NCBI GenBank assembly: GCA_029550345.1
Contig: JAKPHK010000114.1
Location: 1-64,000, forward strand
Length of the DNA stretch: 64,000 bases
Direction of reading: 5' to 3'
Source of the DNA: Pseudomonadota bacterium
Lineage (GTDB): Bacteria; Pseudomonadota; Alphaproteobacteria; Sphingomonadales; Sphingomonadaceae
The notes under the pieces were generated by a model. It did not search any database. It worked only from the letters and a program-made list of their open reading frames with translations, and had not been told where the DNA came from. Every line of letters begins with the position of its first letter. Position 1 is the first letter of the stretch. Positions 26,275 through 34,524 of this stretch are shown one piece after another. The position numbers and the translations under genes are program-made.

Positions 26275-26455
26275 GCCTGTACGCCGCTGTCCTACATGGC
26301 GCCGCTATGGCAAGGTGCGGCCATGACCAGCCCCGCCGCCCCCGTTCATTCCGGCCACGCTGGGGCGCGTCCGGGGACGGCGGATTTTCTCGCTCTGGAC
26401 AGCGGTCCGCGCGGTCCAAGCGTTTGCTGCGGGCGATGAACGGAGCGATTTCGGC

Positions 26456-27184
26456 ATGATCGTCTTTCCCGCAATCGATCTCAAAAGCGGGCAAGTTGTG
26501 CGCCTGTCCGAAGGCGATATGGACCGCGCCACCGTTTATGGCGACAACCCGGCCCATCAGGCCATGCTGTTTGCCGAGGCCGGATCGCAATTCCTGCACG
26601 TGGTCGATCTTGACGGCAGCTTTGCCGGACGGGCTGAAAACCGCGAGGCGGTGGAGGCGATCCTGGCGGAATTTCCCGGCCACGTGCAGCTCGGCGGCGG
26701 AATCCGCACGCGCGAGGCGGTGGCAGGCTGGTTCGATCTGGGCGTTTCGCGCGTGGTGATGGGCTCCGCCGCCCTCAAGGACCCGGAATTCGTCAAGGAC
26801 ATGGCCCGGGAATTTCCCGGCGGAATCGTCGTCGCGGTCGATGCCAGGGACGGCATGGTCGCGACCGAGGGCTGGGCCGATGTCTCTGACGTTGCCGTGG
26901 TCGATCTCGCCCGCCGGTTTGAGGATGCCGGGGTTGCCAGCCTGCTGTTCACCGACATCGGCCGTGACGGGCTGCTGAAAGGCGTCAACATCGACGCTAC
27001 GGTCGATCTGGCGCGCCGGGTGGACATTCCGGTGATCGCTTCGGGCGGTGTGAAAGGCCTGGACGATATCCACGTCCTCGCGCTCCATGCGCATGAAGGG
27101 ATCGAAGGCGTGATCACCGGGCGGGCGCTCTACGAAGGGCGGCTCGATCTGGCGGCTGCGATCGCAATGGGGAACCGGGCGTGA
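26456..27184 (+). CDS. hisA: ProFAR isomerase
   Basis: This 242-residue TIM barrel isomerises ProFAR to PRFAR. Catalytic Asp residues are in [10 protein letters not shown] and VVAVDARDG, with phosphate-binding [10 protein letters not shown] and [12 protein letters not shown]. The 181-base gap to hisH holds one arginine-rich open frame whose TGA overlaps this ATG. I see no convincing gene in it, though the overlap is suggestive of coupling. Confidence 0.96.
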   Translation: MIVFPAIDLKSGQVVRLSEGDMDRATVYGDNPAHQAMLFAEAGSQFLHVVDLDGSFAGRAENREAVEAILAEFPGHVQLGGGIRTREAVAGWFDLGVSRVVMGSAALKDPEFVKDMAREFPGGIVVAVDARDGMVATEGWADVSDVAVVDLARRFEDAGVASLLFTDIGRDGLLKGVNIDATVDLARRVDIPVIASGGVKGLDDIHVLALHAHEGIEGVITGRALYEGRLDLAAAIAMGNRA

Positions 27185-27942
27185 CCGTTCGTATCCGCGT
27201 CATTCCCTGTCTCGATGTGCGCGATGGGCGCGTGGTCAAGGGCGTGAACTTCGTCGATCTCAAGGATGCCGGCGATCCGGTCGAACAGGCGCGGGCCTAT
27301 GATGCGGCGGGGGCGGACGAGCTGTGCTTCCTTGACATCAGCGCCAGCCACGAAGGGCGGGGGACCTTGCTCGATGTGGTGCGGCGCACCGCCGAAGTGT
27401 GTTTCATGCCGTTGACGGTGGGCGGCGGGGTCCGCACGGTCGAGGATGCGCGCGCGCTGCTGCTGGCCGGGGCGGACAAGGTTGCGGTAAACTCTGCCGC
27501 CGTTTCCCGGCCCGAGGTAGTGGCGGATATCGCCCAGAAGATGGGCAGCCAGTGCATCGTCGCCTCGGTCGATGCGCGCCGGGTTGCCAGTGGCAGATGG
27601 GAAATCTTCACCCACGGCGGGCGCCAGGCAACCGGGATCGACGCGCTGGAACACGCCGTCCGGCTGGCCGAACTGGGCGCGGGCGAACTGCTGGTCACCT
27701 CGATGGATGGCGACGGCACCCAGGCCGGTTACGATCTGGAGCTGACCCGCACCATCGCCGATGCCGTATCGGTGCCGGTGGTGGCATCGGGCGGAGTCGG
27801 CACGCTCGACCATCTGGTTGAGGGGGTGACGAAAGGCCATGCCAGCGCGGTGCTGGCGGCTTCGATCTTCCACTTCGGCACCTATACCGTGGCGCAGGCC
27901 CACGCCGCGCTGCGTGCCGCCGGGCTTCCCGCCCGCGCCTGA
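27181..27942 (+). CDS. hisF: Imidazole glycerol phosphate synthase, cyclase subunit
   Basis: This 253-residue TIM barrel has the catalytic Asp residues in [17 protein letters not shown] and [13 protein letters not shown]. It joins ammonia from HisH to PRFAR, forming imidazole glycerol phosphate and AICAR. The start is GTG overlapping the hisA stop (GTGA), so translation is coupled. Confidence 0.97.
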   Translation: MTVRIRVIPCLDVRDGRVVKGVNFVDLKDAGDPVEQARAYDAAGADELCFLDISASHEGRGTLLDVVRRTAEVCFMPLTVGGGVRTVEDARALLLAGADKVAVNSAAVSRPEVVADIAQKMGSQCIVASVDARRVASGRWEIFTHGGRQATGIDALEHAVRLAELGAGELLVTSMDGDGTQAGYDLELTRTIADAVSVPVVASGGVGTLDHLVEGVTKGHASAVLAASIFHFGTYTVAQAHAALRAAGLPARA

Positions 27943-28014
27943 GCAACAGTCCCGCCGCGGGACGCCCGGATTTTCGGCGTTGATCAATGCCTGGGTGCGG
28001 CGCAGGGGCCAGTC

Positions 28015-28185
28015 ATGATCGCCCGAATCGCATCTTTCCTGTGCCTTGCCGTGGTTTCGGCCCCGGCGCTGGCCCAATCGGGTGGATCGGCGATCCCCGA
28101 TCCCTCGGGCATCGCCCTGTTCGGCCTGGGTGTGGCCGGGGTGGTGATTGGCCGCCACTTCTCACGCAGCAAGCCCGGCGAATAG
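28015..28185 (+). CDS. Small exported PEP-CTERM-like protein
   Basis: This 56-residue protein has a clean signal peptide ending in PALAQSG. A second element follows that resembles a PEP-CTERM sorting signal: IPDPS, then the hydrophobic helix GIALFGLGVAGVVIGRH and a basic tail RHFSRSKPGE. In classic PEP-CTERM proteins the tripartite signal is cut by exosortase; here almost nothing lies between the signal peptide and the sorting signal. It sits between hisF and hisE, an odd place. No exosortase gene is in the window. Confidence 0.7.
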   Translation: MIARIASFLCLAVVSAPALAQSGGSAIPDPSGIALFGLGVAGVVIGRHFSRSKPGE

Positions 28186-28231
28186 CCGCGCTGGCTTGAC
28201 CTTGGCCGCGCCGCGCCGCATGGCCTGCGGC

Positions 28232-28549
28232 ATGGATACGCTTTCCCGCCTTGCCGCCACCATCGCCGCGCGGCGCAATGCCGATCCCGCGGAAAGCTGG
28301 GTGGCGAAGCTCCACGCGCGCGGCGTGCCGGTGATTGCCCGCAAGCTGGGTGAGGAGGCGGTTGAAACGGTGGTCGCCGCGCTGTCCGGCAGCCGCGAGG
28401 AGCTGGTCGGCGAAGCGGCCGATACGCTGTTTCACCTGCTGGTCCTGCTCGACGCCAAGGGCGTTTCGCTGGACGAGGTCCTGGCCGAACTCGATCGCCG
28501 CGAAGGCACCAGCGGGATCGCCGAAAAAGCAGCAAGGAAGGCCGACTGA
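28232..28549 (+). CDS. hisE: Phosphoribosyl-ATP pyrophosphatase
   Basis: This 105-residue MazG-fold enzyme carries out the second step of histidine synthesis. The helices ARKLGEEAVETVVAAL and ELVGEAADTLFHLLVLL carry the E-x-x-E and E-x-x-D metal residues. The ATG at 28232 gives MDTLSRLAA. Its stop overlaps the next ATG (TGATG at 28547-28551). Confidence 0.95.
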   Translation: MDTLSRLAATIAARRNADPAESWVAKLHARGVPVIARKLGEEAVETVVAALSGSREELVGEAADTLFHLLVLLDAKGVSLDEVLAELDRREGTSGIAEKAARKAD

Positions 28550-28926
28550 TGCCGATCGATGCAACCCTGCCCTATGACGATCACAACATCTTCGCGAAAA
28601 TCCTGCGCGGGGAAATTCCAAACAAGACCGTCTTTGAAGACGAATGGGCACTGGCCTTTCACGATATCAACCCGCAGGCACCGCTGCATATTCTGGTCAT
28701 CCCCAAGGGGCCTTACGTCAGCTGGGACGATTTCTCGGCCCGTGCCCCGGCGGAAGAGATCGCCGGTTTCGTCCGCGCCGTCGGCCATGTCGCGCGCGAA
28801 GCGGGTCTGGTCGAGCCGGGCTACCGCCTGCTCGCCAATATCGGCGGGCACGGCCATCAGGAAGTGCCGCACCTGCACGTTCACCTGTTCGGCGGTAAGC
28901 CGCTGGGGCCGATGCTGACGCGCTGA
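28549..28926 (+). CDS. HIT family nucleotide hydrolase (HinT-like)
   Basis: This 125-residue protein has the histidine triad HLHVHLFGG near its end. FHDINPQAPLHILVIPKGP is typical of HinT/PKCI-type purine nucleoside phosphoramidases. It is coupled to hisE by a one-base overlap; hisE-HIT pairs are common in alphaproteobacteria. Confidence 0.94.
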   Translation: MPIDATLPYDDHNIFAKILRGEIPNKTVFEDEWALAFHDINPQAPLHILVIPKGPYVSWDDFSARAPAEEIAGFVRAVGHVAREAGLVEPGYRLLANIGGHGHQEVPHLHVHLFGGKPLGPMLTR

Positions 28927-29024
28927 TCGAGCCTGGCTCTACCTGACAAGCCGCACCATAGTTGCGCCCAGTCGAACCTGCGCACTTGCCCAGCGACTCG
29001 CGCAGTTGCTAAGGGTCTCGGCGC

Positions 29025-29483
29025 ATGAGCTTGGCCCCCGCCCCTCCATCCGGCCTGATTGAAGGCACGCTCCACCGATTTGCGGTGCGCGCCTATTTTG
29101 AGGATACCGACCTTTCGGGGGTGGTCTATCACGCCAACTACCTGCGCTGGTTCGAACGCGCCCGGTCCGATTTCGTGCGGCTGCTGGGGATTGACCAGCG
29201 CGCAGTAAACGAAGCGGGCGAAGGCGCCTTCGCCGTGGCCGACCTGTCGATCCGTTATGCCGCCCCGGCCCGGCTCGATGATGGCGTGCTGATCGAAACC
29301 GTCTGTGAGGAACTGGGTGCGGCATCGTGCCGGATGCACCAGAAGGCCTTCCGCGAAGACGGCAAGCTGCTGGCCGAGGCGAACTTTCGCGTCGGCTTCG
29401 TTTCCCCCGAAGGCCGCCCGCGCCGAATGCCCGAAGCCTGGCGCGCGGCCTTTTCCGCGATTATCCCCGAAGGAACCCGATGA
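29025..29483 (+). CDS. ybgC: Tol-Pal associated acyl-CoA thioesterase
   Basis: This 152-residue hotdog-fold thioesterase has the catalytic Asp loop EDTDLSGVVYHANYL. YbgC hydrolyses short-chain or phospholipid-related acyl-CoAs and almost always heads the tol-pal operon, as here. The stop overlaps the tolQ start (ATGA). Confidence 0.95.
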   Translation: MSLAPAPPSGLIEGTLHRFAVRAYFEDTDLSGVVYHANYLRWFERARSDFVRLLGIDQRAVNEAGEGAFAVADLSIRYAAPARLDDGVLIETVCEELGAASCRMHQKAFREDGKLLAEANFRVGFVSPEGRPRRMPEAWRAAFSAIIPEGTR

Positions 29484-30193
29484 CCCAGTTGTCCCTGTTT
29501 GCTGCCGCCGTCACCACCCCGGCAGCGCCCGCGCATCTCAATCCGCTCCAGCTGTTCCTTGATGCCGATATCGTGGTCAAGGTCGTGATGATCGGGCTGA
29601 TCCTTGCTTCGGTCTGGGTCTGGACGATCATTGCCTCTTTCACCATGCGCTATGGCAAGATCAGCAGGGCCTGCGACAGCTATGAGCGCGATTTCTGGAA
29701 GGCTGCCGATATCGACGCTTTCCAGGCCGAACGCGGCAAGGGCGATGTGCCCACGGCCCGGGTTGCGGCAGCGGCGATCGGTGAATGGCGCCGCTCAACC
29801 GGAGGCAAGTCACTTGACCGCGAAGGCACGCGCCAACGGCTCGCCCAGGCGATGGACGGGGCGATTGCGCAAGAGGCGGACAATCTGTCCGAACGGCTCA
29901 ATTTTCTGGCCACGGTGGGTTCTGTTGCCCCGTTCGTGGGGCTGTTCGGCACCGTCTGGGGGATCATGAACAGCTTCTTCCAGATCGGTCAGCAGCAAAA
30001 CTCATCGCTGGCAGTGGTCGCCCCCGGTATTTCCGAGGCGCTGTTCGCCACCGCGATCGGCCTGTTCGCGGCGATTCCGGCGGTGATCGCCTACAACCGG
30101 CTGTCGCACCGCGTGAACCAGCTTGAAGCCCGGCTCCAGCGCTTTGCCGACCGGTTCCACGCCAGCCTCAGCCGCGAACTGGAAGCACAGTAA
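29480..30193 (+). CDS. tolQ: TolQ proton-channel subunit
   Basis: This 237-residue inner-membrane protein has three membrane segments (about 32-52, 140-160, 172-195). It has the conserved ATVGSVAPFVGLFGTVWGIM, shown in part, and LFATAIGLFAAIPAVIAYN. With TolR it forms the proton-driven motor that energises TolA and keeps the outer membrane constricted at division. Its TAA overlaps an ATG (TAATG) that opens the mini-ORF bridging to tolR. Confidence 0.96.
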   Translation: MTQLSLFAAAVTTPAAPAHLNPLQLFLDADIVVKVVMIGLILASVWVWTIIASFTMRYGKISRACDSYERDFWKAADIDAFQAERGKGDVPTARVAAAAIGEWRRSTGGKSLDREGTRQRLAQAMDGAIAQEADNLSERLNFLATVGSVAPFVGLFGTVWGIMNSFFQIGQQQNSSLAVVAPGISEALFATAIGLFAAIPAVIAYNRLSHRVNQLEARLQRFADRFHASLSRELEAQ

Positions 30194-30345
30194 TGGGCAT
30201 GGACCGCGCCCGCTTCGCTGCCGCTTGCGCAACACCGGCCCGCTCCCCCGGCCCGGCCACCCGGCAGGTTACCATATGGGTGGCCGGGCCGGGGGAGCGG
30301 GCCGGTGTTGCCTTCCGCCGTGAGGCGGGCAAGGGCGCGATCTGA
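30193..30345 (+). CDS. Mini-ORF bridging tolQ and tolR
   Basis: A 50-codon frame starts in TAATG at the tolQ stop and ends in TGATG at the tolR start, so it overlaps both neighbours. The predicted peptide (MGMDRARFAAACATPARS... to ...REAGKGAI) has no recognised fold, and both its halves are encoded by the arms of the 34-bp inverted repeat. It may serve only to carry ribosomes from tolQ to tolR across the hairpin. Whether the peptide is functional is unknown. Confidence 0.4.
   Translation: MGMDRARFAAACATPARSPGPATRQVTIWVAGPGERAGVAFRREAGKGAI
30229..30311. repeat. 34-bp perfect inverted repeat between tolQ and tolR
   Basis: Bases 30229-30262 are an exact reverse complement of 30278-30311, with a 15-base loop. 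The arms are very GC-rich (core CGGCCCGCTCCCCCGGCCCG). The RNA would form an extremely stable hairpin. There is no T tract after it, so it is not a standard terminator. It may be a palindromic insertion sequence or an RNA processing/attenuation element. Confidence 0.85.
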
Positions 30346-30785
30346 TGGCCTTTTCCGCCCCCAATCGCCGCAACGGACGCCGCGGCCGCACCCCGATGGC
30401 GGAAATCAACGTCACCCCGCTGGTTGACGTGATGCTGGTGCTGCTGATCATTTTCATGGTCACTGCGCCGCTGCTCAGCGCCGGGGTGCCGGTTGACCTG
30501 CCGGACAGCAACGCCAAGCCGCTCAACCAGAACCCCAGCGAGATCAACCTGTCGATCGCAGCCGACGGGGTGATTTATCTGGGTGACAGTGCACTGGCCC
30601 CCGGTGATCTGGCGGCCAGCCTGGCCGCGGTCCCTCCTGGGCCGGATGGCAAGCCTCCGCAAGTCACGCTGCGGGCCGATCGCAGTCTGGACTATGGCCG
30701 GGTGATGGCAGTGATGGGTGAGCTTAATCGCGCCGGTTTCACCGCGATTTCGCTGGTCACCACCGGTTCAGTTCCAAGCCCATAG
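30345..30785 (+). CDS. tolR: TolR
   Basis: This 146-residue ExbD/TolR protein has a cytoplasmic RRGRTPMAEINVTPLVDVML start and one membrane helix with the proton-path Asp in LVDVMLVLLIIFMV. Its periplasmic domain is ordinary in length. Translation probably depends on the upstream mini-ORF because the start overlaps its stop. Confidence 0.95.
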   Translation: MAFSAPNRRNGRRGRTPMAEINVTPLVDVMLVLLIIFMVTAPLLSAGVPVDLPDSNAKPLNQNPSEINLSIAADGVIYLGDSALAPGDLAASLAAVPPGPDGKPPQVTLRADRSLDYGRVMAVMGELNRAGFTAISLVTTGSVPSP

Positions 30786-30794
30786 CCTGATACG

Positions 30795-31631
30795 ATGGCC
30801 GCAACCGCGCTCAACAGTGAAGAAAAAATCGGCCTGGGTGTGGCCGCGCTGGGCCATGTCGCGCTGGCACTGGTGTTGATGATGACCAAGCAGCCTGCTC
30901 CGTTGCCCCCGGTCGAGCGGGTCAGTGTGACGCTGAGCGACGAGGTTGGCGCGGTTTCCACTTCGCCCGATCCCACCGCCAATCCGGCGCCGGACAAGGG
31001 TCCGCAGCTGGGTGAGCCGGCCCCGGAAGCTGCTCCCGAACCCGAACCGGTACCAGCGCCAAAGGCCAGCGCCGCGCCCGCCCCGGCTCCGCGGCCGACC
31101 ACTGCTCCGCCCCAGAAAGTTCCGCCCAGGCAGGCCCAGACCCCGCCGAGCAAATGGCCCTTCGCCCCGCCCGGCAAAACTCCGCCCACTCCCAACCCGC
31201 AAAAGGGTAAGACCCCGCCGACCGCCAGGACGGGCACCAGCGATTTCGACAAGGCGTTCGCTCCCGGCATTCCCGGCGGTAGCGGCAAGGACAAGACCCC
31301 GCCCGCCAGCAAGGCATCGGCGCAGCAGGTCTCATCGTGGTCATCGCTGATCGGCAGCAAGGTGCGCGGACCGTGGGATTCCTGCCCGGTCAGCGGGCTT
31401 GACGTGAACAAGCTGCGGGCCACGGTGCGATTTACGCTCGATCAGAATGGCCGCGTGCTGGCGATCGAACCGTTCGACGTGACCGGGATAACCGATGCAA
31501 ATCGCCCGCAGGTCAAACCGTTCAAGGATTGCGCGGTGCGCGCGATCAAGCTGGCAGCCCCCTTTGCCGGCTTGCCGCCGGAATTCTATGACCAGTGGAA
31601 GAACCGCAAACTGAACTTCTCGAAGCAATAG
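30795..31631 (+). CDS. tolA: TolA-like energy transducer
   Basis: This 278-residue protein has one N-terminal membrane helix (GLGVAALGHVALALVLMMT), a long Pro/Lys/Ala-rich periplasmic spacer (about 50-170) and a C-terminal TolA/TonB-C-like domain (about 185-278; ATVRFTLDQNGRVLAIEPFD). It links the TolQR motor to TolB-Pal. The spacer is Pro-rich rather than the long Ala/Lys helix of enterobacterial TolA, as usual in sphingomonads. Confidence 0.88.
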   Translation: MAATALNSEEKIGLGVAALGHVALALVLMMTKQPAPLPPVERVSVTLSDEVGAVSTSPDPTANPAPDKGPQLGEPAPEAAPEPEPVPAPKASAAPAPAPRPTTAPPQKVPPRQAQTPPSKWPFAPPGKTPPTPNPQKGKTPPTARTGTSDFDKAFAPGIPGGSGKDKTPPASKASAQQVSSWSSLIGSKVRGPWDSCPVSGLDVNKLRATVRFTLDQNGRVLAIEPFDVTGITDANRPQVKPFKDCAVRAIKLAAPFAGLPPEFYDQWKNRKLNFSKQ

Positions 31632-31642
31632 GGAACACCCGC

Positions 31643-32998
31643 GTGAAGAAACTGATCCCCTTCCTGATCGCCGCCGCCATGCCGGCTTCGGCCCTGTTGG
31701 CCCAGGACGCGGCCCCACAGCCGACTGCTGCCGAAGTGGAAGAGGATGTGGTCGGCACGCTGGACGCCAACGACGCCCGGATCGCCATTCCTGCCTTTGC
31801 CACCAATGCCGACGTGCCGACCCAGACCAGCGCGGGCAGCACCTCTACCCTGGGGTTTCAGATCGCCAACGTGATCTTTGGAGATTTGCGCAACAACGGC
31901 CTGTTCAAGCCGACCGGGCCTTCAGCCCTGCCGCGCCCGGCGCTCAGCCAGGTTCAGGCGCCCGATTACGGCGGCTGGCGCGGGCGCGGGGCCGATATGC
32001 TGGTTCAGGGCTATGTCCGGGCCGAAGCGGGCGGCAATGTCACCGTCGGCTGCTATCTCTATGATGTCGCGCTTGGTCAGCAGACCGCCAAGGCCGGCTG
32101 GACAGTGCCGCCGGGCGAGTGGCGCCGCGCCGCGCACAAGTGCGCCGACATGGTCTATTCCCGGCTCAGCGGGGAGAACCCGTTCTTTGACAGCCGGGTT
32201 GCCTATATCGCCGAAACCGGGCCCAAGAACCGGCGGATGAAGCGGCTGGCGATCATGGATTCGGACGGGGCCAACCACCGCTATCTGACCACCGGCCAGG
32301 CCACCGCGCTAACCCCGCGCTATGCCCCGGATTACAAGTCGATCCTGTACCTGAGCTATTACAACGGCCAGCCCCGGATCTATATCTACGATCTGACGAC
32401 CGACAAGCAGCGCCTGCTGCTGCAATCCAGCAATCCGCTGTTCGCGCCGCGCTGGTCGCCCGATGGCAAGTGGATCCTCTATTCGATGGCGATCGGCGGC
32501 AATACCGATATTTACAAGATGCCCTCGGCCGGGGGCGCTGCGATCAAGCTGACCGACGCGCCGGGGATCGACATCGGCGGATCGTTCAGCCCGGACGGCA
32601 ACCGGATCGTCTTCGAAAGCGATCGCAGCGGCAGCCAGCAAGTCTATGTGATGAACGCCGATGGCAGCGGGCAAAAGCGGATCAGCTTCTTCGGCGGCCG
32701 CGCAGCGACGCCGGAGTGGTCCCCGCGCGGAGACCAGATCGCCTTTACCCATATCGCCGGGAATTTCCGGATCGCGGTGATGGATCCGGCAGGCGGGAAC
32801 CTGCGCTATCTGACTGACAGCTGGCAGGATGAAGCGCCCACCTGGGCGCCCAACGGCCGAGTGATCCAGTTCTTCCGCACCACCCGCGGCAGCGGCAAGA
32901 CCGGGGTCTGGCAGGTCGATCTGACCGGCAAGAACGAACGCAAGCTGGAAACGCCGGTGGACGGCAGCGATCCCGCCTGGGGACCGCTTCGTCCCTGA
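31643..32998 (+). CDS. tolB: TolB periplasmic beta-propeller
   Basis: This 451-residue protein starts at GTG 31643 with a signal peptide cut after ALLAQ. An N-terminal alpha/beta domain (FGDLRNNGLFKP) precedes a six-bladed propeller with repeats such as SPDGKWILYSM, SPDGNRIVFESDRSG and SPRGDQIAFTH. It binds Pal and colicin-like partners in the periplasm. GGGAACACCC before the start gives a weak ribosome site; coupling to tolA is likely. Confidence 0.96.
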   Translation: MKKLIPFLIAAAMPASALLAQDAAPQPTAAEVEEDVVGTLDANDARIAIPAFATNADVPTQTSAGSTSTLGFQIANVIFGDLRNNGLFKPTGPSALPRPALSQVQAPDYGGWRGRGADMLVQGYVRAEAGGNVTVGCYLYDVALGQQTAKAGWTVPPGEWRRAAHKCADMVYSRLSGENPFFDSRVAYIAETGPKNRRMKRLAIMDSDGANHRYLTTGQATALTPRYAPDYKSILYLSYYNGQPRIYIYDLTTDKQRLLLQSSNPLFAPRWSPDGKWILYSMAIGGNTDIYKMPSAGGAAIKLTDAPGIDIGGSFSPDGNRIVFESDRSGSQQVYVMNADGSGQKRISFFGGRAATPEWSPRGDQIAFTHIAGNFRIAVMDPAGGNLRYLTDSWQDEAPTWAPNGRVIQFFRTTRGSGKTGVWQVDLTGKNERKLETPVDGSDPAWGPLRP

Positions 32999-33052
32999 GA
33001 CCAATTGACTCCATGGGGGCAAGCCATGAAGCTGTATGCAAAGGAGATGCCC

Positions 33053-33568
33053 ATGAACACCCGCCTGACCCTGTCTCTGCTGCTCGCCGTGGGCCTTGGC
33101 CTTTCCGCCTGCGCCAAGAAAGCGCCTGAAGTTCTGCCCCCCGATCCGGGCGGCACCCCCGCCGCGACCGAGTCCGCCGGCGGCGATACCGGCGCGCCCA
33201 CCCCCGGCAGCCAGGCCGATTTCGTTGCCCAGATGATGGGGCAGGACACGATCTATTTCGACACCGATCGTTATAACATCGACGCCACCGATCAGCAGGC
33301 CCTGGCGATGCAGGCGCAGTGGCTGATGAAATATCCGGCCAAGCGGATCACGATCGAAGGCCACGCCGACGAACGCGGCACCCGCGAATACAACCTTGCG
33401 CTGGGTGAACGCCGGGCCAATGCGGCCAAGAACTATCTGGTCAGCCTGGGGATCGAACCGGGCCGGATCAGCACGGTTTCCTATGGCAAGGAACGCCCGG
33501 TCGCACTGGGCAGCGATGAAGCCAGCTGGCAGCGCAACCGCCGCGCGGTTACCATTACGGTCGATTGA
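33053..33568 (+). CDS. pal: Peptidoglycan-associated lipoprotein Pal
   Basis: This 171-residue lipoprotein has a lipobox GLSAC at about residue 20, a short linker and an OmpA-like peptidoglycan-binding domain (DTIYFDTDRYNI, GHADERGTREYNLALGERRA, RRAVTITVD). It anchors the outer membrane to peptidoglycan and binds TolB. ATG 33053 (MNTRLTLSL) has AAGGAGA ahead; an earlier frame start at 33005 is unlikely. Confidence 0.96.
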   Translation: MNTRLTLSLLLAVGLGLSACAKKAPEVLPPDPGGTPAATESAGGDTGAPTPGSQADFVAQMMGQDTIYFDTDRYNIDATDQQALAMQAQWLMKYPAKRITIEGHADERGTREYNLALGERRANAAKNYLVSLGIEPGRISTVSYGKERPVALGSDEASWQRNRRAVTITVD

Positions 33569-33622
33569 TCGACCTGCCCGATCCCGCCGCGCCGCAGCCT
33601 CATCGCGGGCCGGGCGGCGGGA

Positions 33623-33799
33623 TTACTGCAATGGCGGCAGCAGCGGCCCGAACAGCGTCGGCGGCGTGAAACCGGCCTCTATCGGGATCCAGCCGCGCGC
33701 GTCTTCGGCCAGTTGCACCCCGGCCTGCTGACCCAGCAGGACGAAGCTGACCATGGCCAGCACCGAAACGGCGATTGAGAGGGCGAGTTGCTTGCTCAT
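33623..33799 (-). CDS. Small single-pass membrane protein, unknown
   Basis: This 58-residue ORF begins MSKQLALSIAVSVLAMVSFV, a likely signal anchor, followed by a short soluble tail ending FGPLLPPLQ. It converges on pal. Codon use is consistent with coding and an ATG is well placed 40 bases after the divergent region, but there is no named family. Confidence 0.55.
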   Translation of the reverse strand: MSKQLALSIAVSVLAMVSFVLLGQQAGVQLAEDARGWIPIEAGFTPPTLFGPLLPPLQ

Positions 33800-33923
33800 G
33801 ATCCGCTGACCTTGTTCGCCCGCTATAGGCTGCGCACGCGCTCCCCGCCAGCGGTAGTTGTCTGCATGATGTACCGGTTTGCCCGCTTGCGCGCTGCCCC
33901 TGCTTGGGCCTATCGCAGGCGCG

Positions 33924-34457
33924 ATGGCCAGAGCAACGCGATCCGATAACTGGGGCTTTCCGCGCTGGCGCGGCTATGGCGGCAGCCGCGAGGCGGCGCA
34001 GGTCCGCTTGTGCGATCGGCACGGCTGCACCGAACCGGGCAATTGCCCCGCGCCGAAAAGCCCGAACAGCCCGGATCGCTGGATGTTCTGCCAGCGCCAC
34101 GCCGCCGAATACAACGCCGGGTGGGACTATTTCGCCGGGCTCGATGCCGAAGAGGCCGCCGCGCGCGAAGCCGAAGAGCGCCAGAGCCATGAAGGCTACC
34201 ACGAAAGTGCGCACTATGGCTGGGCCGGTTCGGGCGATGGCAGCCGCAGCAGGGATGAACTGCGGGCGCTGGAAGTGCTGGGCCTGACCCCGGATGCTGA
34301 TTTCGAAGAGGTCAAGAAAGCCTGGCGAAACAAAGCCAAGGAAGTCCACCCCGATGTCCGCCCCGGCGACGAGGATGCGGCCAAGGCCTTTCAGGCGCTG
34401 CAACTGGCCTACGAAGTTCTCCGCGCTGCCGAGGAACGGCGCGAGTGGAAGGGCTGA
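33924..34457 (+). CDS. J-domain (DnaJ-like) protein
   Basis: This 177-residue protein has a C-terminal J-domain (about 115-177: LEVLGLTPDADFEEVKKAW, then HPDVRPGDE containing the HPD needed to stimulate Hsp70, and FQALQLAYEVLR). The N-terminal part carries Cys/His residues (LCDRHGCTEPGNC, FCQRHAAEYN) that may bind a metal. A J-domain at the C-terminal end is typical of this alphaproteobacterial DnaJ-like group. ATG 33924 chosen. Confidence 0.9.
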   Translation: MARATRSDNWGFPRWRGYGGSREAAQVRLCDRHGCTEPGNCPAPKSPNSPDRWMFCQRHAAEYNAGWDYFAGLDAEEAAAREAEERQSHEGYHESAHYGWAGSGDGSRSRDELRALEVLGLTPDADFEEVKKAWRNKAKEVHPDVRPGDEDAAKAFQALQLAYEVLRAAEERREWKG

Positions 34458-34524
34458 AATTCGCCGCTTCGGCAGGAATTCGTTAGCTTTGACGCCTTAG
34501 GATGCCCCCAAAGGGGGCAGCGTG

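Noticed and set aside
26275..26455. 50-codon frame whose TGA overlaps the hisA start
   Set aside because: Strongly Arg/Gly-rich with no fold or family pattern and no ribosome binding site; treated as chance in GC-rich DNA.
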